From positions 21,919,583 through 21,983,582 of the forward strand of contig NC_133901.1 in NCBI RefSeq assembly GCF_964199755.1: DNA of 64,000 nt. Reading direction: 5' to 3'. The DNA comes from Larus michahellis (taxonomy: Eukaryota; Chordata; Aves; Charadriiformes; Laridae). Positions 58,072 through 64,000 of the stretch are shown piece by piece. The notes under the pieces are model-generated. The model had not been told where the DNA came from, ran no database searches, and saw nothing but the letters and a program-made list of their open reading frames with translations. The translations under genes were made by a program, and so were the position numbers. How positions within the stretch are numbered: the stretch's first letter is position 1; every line of letters starts with the position of its first letter.

Positions 58072-61000
58072 CTAAAGTAAACAAAACGACATGGTTAACG
58101 CCGGGGCCACGGCCAGAGAAGAGCGTTCCTGTGCCTGACGCCAAAAACTTGTAAGATCTTGGTGAAGGCATCTCCAGCCCTGGTGGGATGTTCAGAGGTG
58201 GCATCCGTGAGGTCTGGGGAGGCTGAGCATGGCAGCAGAGATACTCCCCCTCTCCTGTTTCTTCCCCCAGCAGCTCTCCCCTCCCTGTGGGACCTCTCCC
58301 CTGGACATCCCCTTTGCATCCTCTCCCACCCGCCATCCCCTAACTTGGGCAAACAGCAGCTTTGCTTCCTGTTATCCCACTTCCCTGGGGAACAGGAGGA
58401 GCTTCACCACTCGCGGTGGTGAGGAGAGGGCCCCAGCCCCTCCTCCAGCAAGATTGGACACCTTAGTGAAGTAAAGACTTACATAGAACAGGGCTAGGGA
58501 GACCAAGGATGCAGTGTGGCACAAGAATAGAAGTATGAATACTTAGATAGAAATCATAATCACCAACGGTTCTGGTATTGCACCGTTTCAGGTCACAAAC
58601 AAAGCAGCGTGTTCCGAGAAGAGGCTATAAGGAACAGAAGAAACCAACTACTTGGGAAAGGGAGCTTGACTATTTTACTAAAGAAATCACCAGGTTATGA
58701 AACACAGATGACTGTGATGACGAAGGACAGACCTCAGTGACCGAGGATTTACATTAAATAAAGCATGATACATACACCGTTCTAAAATTTCAATTTTAAA
58801 GCTAGTCAAAATTTTACATGGTTTGACCCATGATTTTTTCATGCTTAGCATTAGCAGTACTATTGAAATACAGAAGTGCTAGCTTTTAAATGCCAGTGGG
58901 CCTTTGGGAGAAAAGTATCAATTCACATTTATACAAATACTTTTACTAGCAGATTAAAATAACTGACCATACTAACTCTTTAAGCAGTACAGTAAGGCAT
59001 CTACCCACAGCACGGAAATGGCTTTAAGAATGCAGGAAATCTATTTGGGGATGACATCCATCTCAATGGGATGTCCTCTGCTAAATGGGAAAAAAAAAAA
59101 GAACCTAGGAGGGACAGAGACGCTTCCAATGGCTTAAGACACTGCAAACAACGTTCTTGACAGGCATCCCCATCGCTTTTCTAACCAGTACCAGCGCTTG
59201 AAGGCCAGGGACTTGCAGGAAGGGCGTCTCCCTCTTGTTTTCTATCGCAGTTTATTGCTGTACCTATATTTCACCCTCACTCCATCTCCCCAGTGAGGAC
59301 TAAAGTTAATGTTCACAATTACGATCAAGATTACAACGCTGATTTCTGTAAAGACCTTCTATGCTCCGGTGAAGTCCAAGCAGAGAAGTGCACCAGAGAA
59401 GTTTCTACCCAAAAGACATTAAAAAAACCCCTCAAAACCAAACAAAAAAACCGCTACTGGATTTTAAACAAAGCATTCATTCATAATTCAGAACCATTCT
59501 TGAGCTATTAAACCACATAGTTGTTGAGTAATCCAGAGATAAGAGTTCTGACTATATTGAGAAAGATTTCAAATGTGGGATCATTTTAGGGAAAGATGGA
59601 CTGTTTTATTCATATGTGCCTGTGGCAGGATCTACTGCTGGAAACATGGCTCTTACCATCATTAGTCTAATGTGCTTGATAAAATTACAAGGATTTTGTA
59701 GCTGCCTTGCGTTGAGTCCTGTAATACTCTCCAGATGAGCTTGCTAAATAAAAACAATTATGCTGCTGGCAGTACACATGGCCTGATTACAGTGAAGATC
59801 AAAGCACCATGTTCTTGCCTTTCTCAGTCCATATTACCAGCTGGGTTTTGACATGGTAATATTCCAGCTGTCAGGGCTACCCCTTCCCAGCAGATGAAGG
59901 GACAATACTTACTGTCCATATGCTTGTCCACTGAGAGGAGCTGGAGGAATGAAAGACTATTTTGCCTGCTGCGCCGCACGTTAATTCCAAAGACTTTGCA
60001 AAGATGAGCGTGTTCCAAAAAGCAGAGCGTATGTTCTGCAGATAAGCGCAGCAGGTCAGCAGGCGTCCATTTAGAAGCAATCAGGCACAGGTAGCAGCTA
60101 CTTCACAAACAAATTTCTAAGAATATGTTGAATCAGACGGGAAAGGATGATCAGATTTGATTGAAAATGCAGGGAACTAGTCAATGAATCCCTAGCAAAA
60201 GCCGACAGCATGTGCAGCGTACCAAGATCATGCTGCCCAAGACATCCTCAGGAAGAAATATGTTTGCCTGCAGCGCTTCAGCAGGGGCAGACAATGAAAG
60301 GGTGTTCTGGTTTAAGTTCAGCTGTTGGACCCAAAGGACCTTAAATCTAAGTGCCTGCAAGTAATACATGTATCTCCAGGACAGCAACCTTACGCCTCTA
60401 AAAGGTTAAATACCGATGAGCCAGGGAATTACTGTGAATATTATTACTATTTTCTGCTGCTTAGTTTACTTCAGTACGTTATGCTTCACCCATAGGAAAG
60501 TGAGCTGCTCTCCATTTAAAATTCCTTTGAAACTCCACTGTTTCTTATACAGACGGCAGCTGATGTTTCACCACCACTTTCATGAGTAAAGGGAACATTC
60601 TTTGCAATCAGAAAATACACACTAATGCTCTTAAATGTATCAAGATTCATACACAAGCTTCAAAAATCCTGTCTTTTGCGTCTCCTATCCGACGCTATTT
60701 CAAATGCAGAATATAACTGCATACCTCATAAGGCAATTTTACTATTATAGAAATATATACAGCTAGAAAATAGATAAGAGCCTCTGCTGTAGTACATTTC
60801 TAATTTTACACTCTGCAACAAAATAGCATACCCTCAAGCCTAGGTACGTATTACTGGCCAGCTGAGAGCTCCTGGAACAAAACAACATATTGGAAAGCTG
60901 CAGATACTTAAAAGAGAAAATATCGTGTGGTGGTTTTTAGTTTTTTTCTCTTTTGATTCTCCTTCCTTTTTCTAATTTCTAAAGCCCATTCTATCTGGGG

Positions 61001-64000
61001 AACTCTCTACGGGGTAAATAATATTTCATTCTCAAGAGATTAAATGGCTTAATTCCTGTAAGCGTAACCATCAAATTGCTGTAGAGGTGGTTTCGTTCAG
61101 TTCAGCTTTGCTCTGCCCAACCAAACTGACATGATACAACACATTCCTCACTCTCATAGCTCTGCTCATTACGGCTCACTGGAAAGATTTCGATGCATCA
61201 GTAAACCTGGAAATGTTGAAGTACTGCACAAACACAAATCTAAGCGCTCATCTGCTCTTTGCTCCTTGACTGTGAAAACATATTTGCTTTCCTATAGTGC
61301 TAATGACAAGATGGATGTTGATTAAGGAATTTTTAGTGGGTTTCCAGCAGCCAAACTACCAATCGAGGTAGATTATCCTGCAATGTTTTACTCATCTTCA
61401 AAAATTCCAGAGGAAAACAAAGGCAAATGACTTGCTTCAAGCAAAATACCTTTGAACCAGGGGTGCTTGGTTTCCTTTCCTACCCTTCTGGGGTGTGCTG
61501 GCTGTGACTAACAATCGCCAGACCCAGGGGCGACGTCAGAGGGAATGTTTGGGTCCAAGCCTGAGTGGGTCAGGATGAGGAGTGCAGTTCCCATGAGAGA
61601 ATCAGCTGCCTTCATATGCAGAGTCTGCAGGAGACACGTTTTGGTCTGGGAGCTGAGTGTAATTTTATTAGCTTGTTTTACTGAATCAGACCCAACCACC
61701 TACACCATGGTGCAAAATGATCTCCATAAACATCAGTAAGTAGCCTAAATGACTCCACGTTATACTTGTAGGCCATTATTTTCTAGTTGGAAAAATAGGA
61801 TTTTTTTAAAATCAAGCATTCAAACTAGATTTCTAAACCTGAACTCTAGCCCCTTCTTATGCATCTCGGAATCAATTGCAGCTGTAAGTTATATAGCGGG
61901 CTGGAAAGTTACAGGGCCTTCTGTTTTATAGAGATCTACAGAAATGTACCAGGGTAACAAACACCAACCCGAGCTTCAGGGCTACAAAAAAAAAAAAAAT
62001 CAAATGGTAGGCTTTGACATAAAATAATTCAACAACAAATAGAACAGACATCAAAAATGCAAAATACAGAAGGTCTACATGTTTACAAACAGCAGATGTA
62101 AATAAAATATGTAAAACTAACACACATTGTGATTTTTCTCCACCTTCCTTGGGAGACCTTTCCCTCCTTTTGCTAATGGTCTGTCACGATCTGATAAGCA
62201 GCTCACTAAGCTCGTCTCCTGGACTGCTCCCGGCCAAGACTGGAGGTCCCCTTCGGCGCAGCCTTCCCCTGTATTTGGCATTTCACACTCCAGACCGATC
62301 AAACACTTTACGGTTGGCTCACTCATTTCAAACTTGGATCACATGTAACTTTTACAGAGGTTTTAAAACTTAACTTAACCTGTGCTGCAACGTTTAGTAC
62401 GACTGTCTAAAGGACTGCAGACTATATTCTACAACATACAGAACAAACCACCTGTAGGGATATCCAATAAAGACGACTACAGGGGAAGACAAAGTGGCTT
62501 TCCTGACTGCCAGGGTCATTTCTCCAGTTTACCGTCCAATGACATACACACATAAAAGATGCCACATTTCTTCCTGCGAGGTGAACTCCAGGGTCAATGC
62601 AGCGAGGCTCTAATTCACCCCTCCATGAGAATAACATGCGCTAGAAATGCTTCTCTTCCTCCTGTAACTCAACCTGCTGACTGCTTTCAAACCTGTTCTG
62701 TGGCATGTGGCTGCTCCAGGTCCCTTGGTGGGAAAGGAGGACAGGGAGGAGGACTCCAAGAAGCCTAAGGGGACGGAAGGCAGAAGAGGAGACGGCGGCT
62801 GGAAGACTGGGAAAAGCAAGCACCCTCCTCTTTCCTGGGTGCTTGGTTTGGGCAAGGATTTGCTCGGCTAGGCAGCTCTGCCGCTCCAGCAGCACTGGGT
62901 TTAGATTCTGCTTCAGCTATAACCTTTCCGAATTCGGTTAAGAGCCCTCCCAAATCAAACCTTTATAAAACAGAAAGATTCCTGAAATTCACAAGTTAGA
63001 TAAAATTTGCAAATTAGGAATTACTATCCTAAAACAGACAGCTTGGCAGAACTTGGAACTTTCCACTTAAGCCTGCTGCTGCCAGTAGGGTAACAGGCAA
63101 AATATGAGACGCTAATGAAGAAAAACTCATGGACCACATAAAAAGGGAAGTGGGATGAAAAAAGCCACACCTTCAGCTGCGGACAGAAGCCTGGGGAAAA
63201 CCAGGCTGACTGGCTGTACCTGGTGGAGAGGAAGCCACTTTTCATCATAACGTTCTCTTTTAACTTATTCTGGCTCCCTTGAAGTCTCTTTGATCTTCTG
63301 GCACTGTTTTAGTCTAGTTGAGTCCATATTCTGCTTATCTTTTACTATTTTTCATTCTTTCCTCTGATATGAAAGAATGTATTTCCCAACACAGACAGCT
63401 GTCCAGAATTTTACATCACATCTGAAAATGAACAAAATCTACTTTCATTAAGTTGTTTCTTTTAAAAAGTATGAACATCCAAATTACTCCAGCCATTAGC
63501 TGATTTTTTTTTCTCCAAAACATTTGAAGACTAAAATATTTCTCTTTTAGTTTTTGCTTTGTTTAGTGCCTTTTTTTGGAGGGAGGGACGTAAATACTGA
63601 ATTTTTCCCACCAAAATGAATAGCTATAGTGTGAACAGACATACGGTTTGGAATGCTAGACATTTAGGGTGAAATGAGAAAGACATAATAAATGGACAAG
63701 TATTGACCTAATGTATTAACAACCTAGCCACATCAGGAAGAGACAGAATAATAACAGTCTGAAGCATAGGTATTTTGGTATTCTGCTGTGGCATGGAGTC
63801 TCCACCTGGCTACTGACCTTTAATATATACACATTGGAGTTTTAGGGACTTTTAAAACAATTATGTAAAATCCAAAACAGGCTACTGTATTAAAAATCTT
63901 GATTTCCTTACTTGTTTACTCTGTTACTAAAACTGTTACTCACAGCAGCGCAGAAGCTGACAGATAAGTTTGTTAAATACTGTAGAATTTCAGCTTTAAA
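58072..64000 (-). other. AP1S3: AP1S3 intron 1 (partial), no other gene seen
   Basis: No CpG island suitable for the AP1S3 promoter occurs here, so the stretch is taken as the 3' part of intron 1. One sequence on the minus strand at about 59654, AATGATG/GTAAGAG, has the ATG-plus-donor arrangement needed for exon 1. It lies in AT-rich DNA without promoter features and is only a weak candidate. A 14-base A run lies near 61986. A GC-richer patch at 58.1 to 58.45 kb gives overlapping chance frames. Confidence 0.55.

Noticed and set aside
59654-59662. ATG followed by a GTAAGAG donor on the minus strand, as AP1S3 exon 1
   Set aside because: It fits the phase but lies in AT-rich DNA with no CpG island, TATA or conserved 5'UTR. 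It is kept only as a weak candidate.
1-64000. tRNA, rRNA, snRNA or CRISPR arrays
   Set aside because: Scanning by eye found no tRNA B-box with matching arms, no snRNA-like core and no regularly spaced identical repeats.

Overview
This window looks like avian nuclear DNA, and a bird is more likely than another sauropsid. It carries several 5'-truncated CR1 LINE copies with the usual ATTCTATG-type 3' ends, compact introns and low gene density. Two vertebrate genes can be read, both on the minus strand: secretogranin II (SCG2) and the clathrin adaptor AP-1 sigma-1C subunit (AP1S3). From memory, these genes are neighbours in the same order and orientation on human 2q36, so this is a conserved syntenic block, probably the chicken chromosome 9 equivalent. 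The species cannot be determined from the sequence alone.

Layout. Positions 1 to about 9.15 kb hold no convincing gene; this is the 3' flank of SCG2, with a short antisense CR1 scrap and a G-rich stretch near 2.13 kb. SCG2 spans about 9.15 to 15.01 kb. It has a 3'UTR with several polyadenylation signals, a single exon with the whole 627-codon CDS (9612..11495), a 3.5 kb intron, and a tiny GC-rich noncoding first exon. Its promoter is unusually legible: a perfect CRE, a TATA box, a near-consensus RE1/NRSE silencer and a short CGG repeat lie within about 75 bp of each other, in a CpG island flanked upstream by about 350 bp of nearly pure purine tract. From about 15.6 to 54.4 kb there is roughly 39 kb without a recognisable gene. 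It holds simple repeats, one old 490-bp antisense CR1 and a cluster of four same-orientation CR1 copies between 38.7 and 47.2 kb. The last four coding exons of AP1S3 follow (54436..58071). Its first exon, expected to carry only the start codon, was not found with confidence, and it probably lies beyond the right edge. The remaining 58.1 to 64 kb is then AP1S3 intron 1.

The two genes act in related cell biology. SCG2 is a granin cargo and peptide precursor of dense-core secretory granules, made at the trans-Golgi network. AP1S3 is a small subunit of the AP-1 coat, which sorts membrane cargo at the same organelle. Their adjacency is inherited synteny; nothing in the sequence shows co-regulation. 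I found no evidence of a wholly new system. The most informative observations are the CRE/TATA/RE1 promoter of SCG2 and the homopolymer-based splice acceptor of the last AP1S3 exon.
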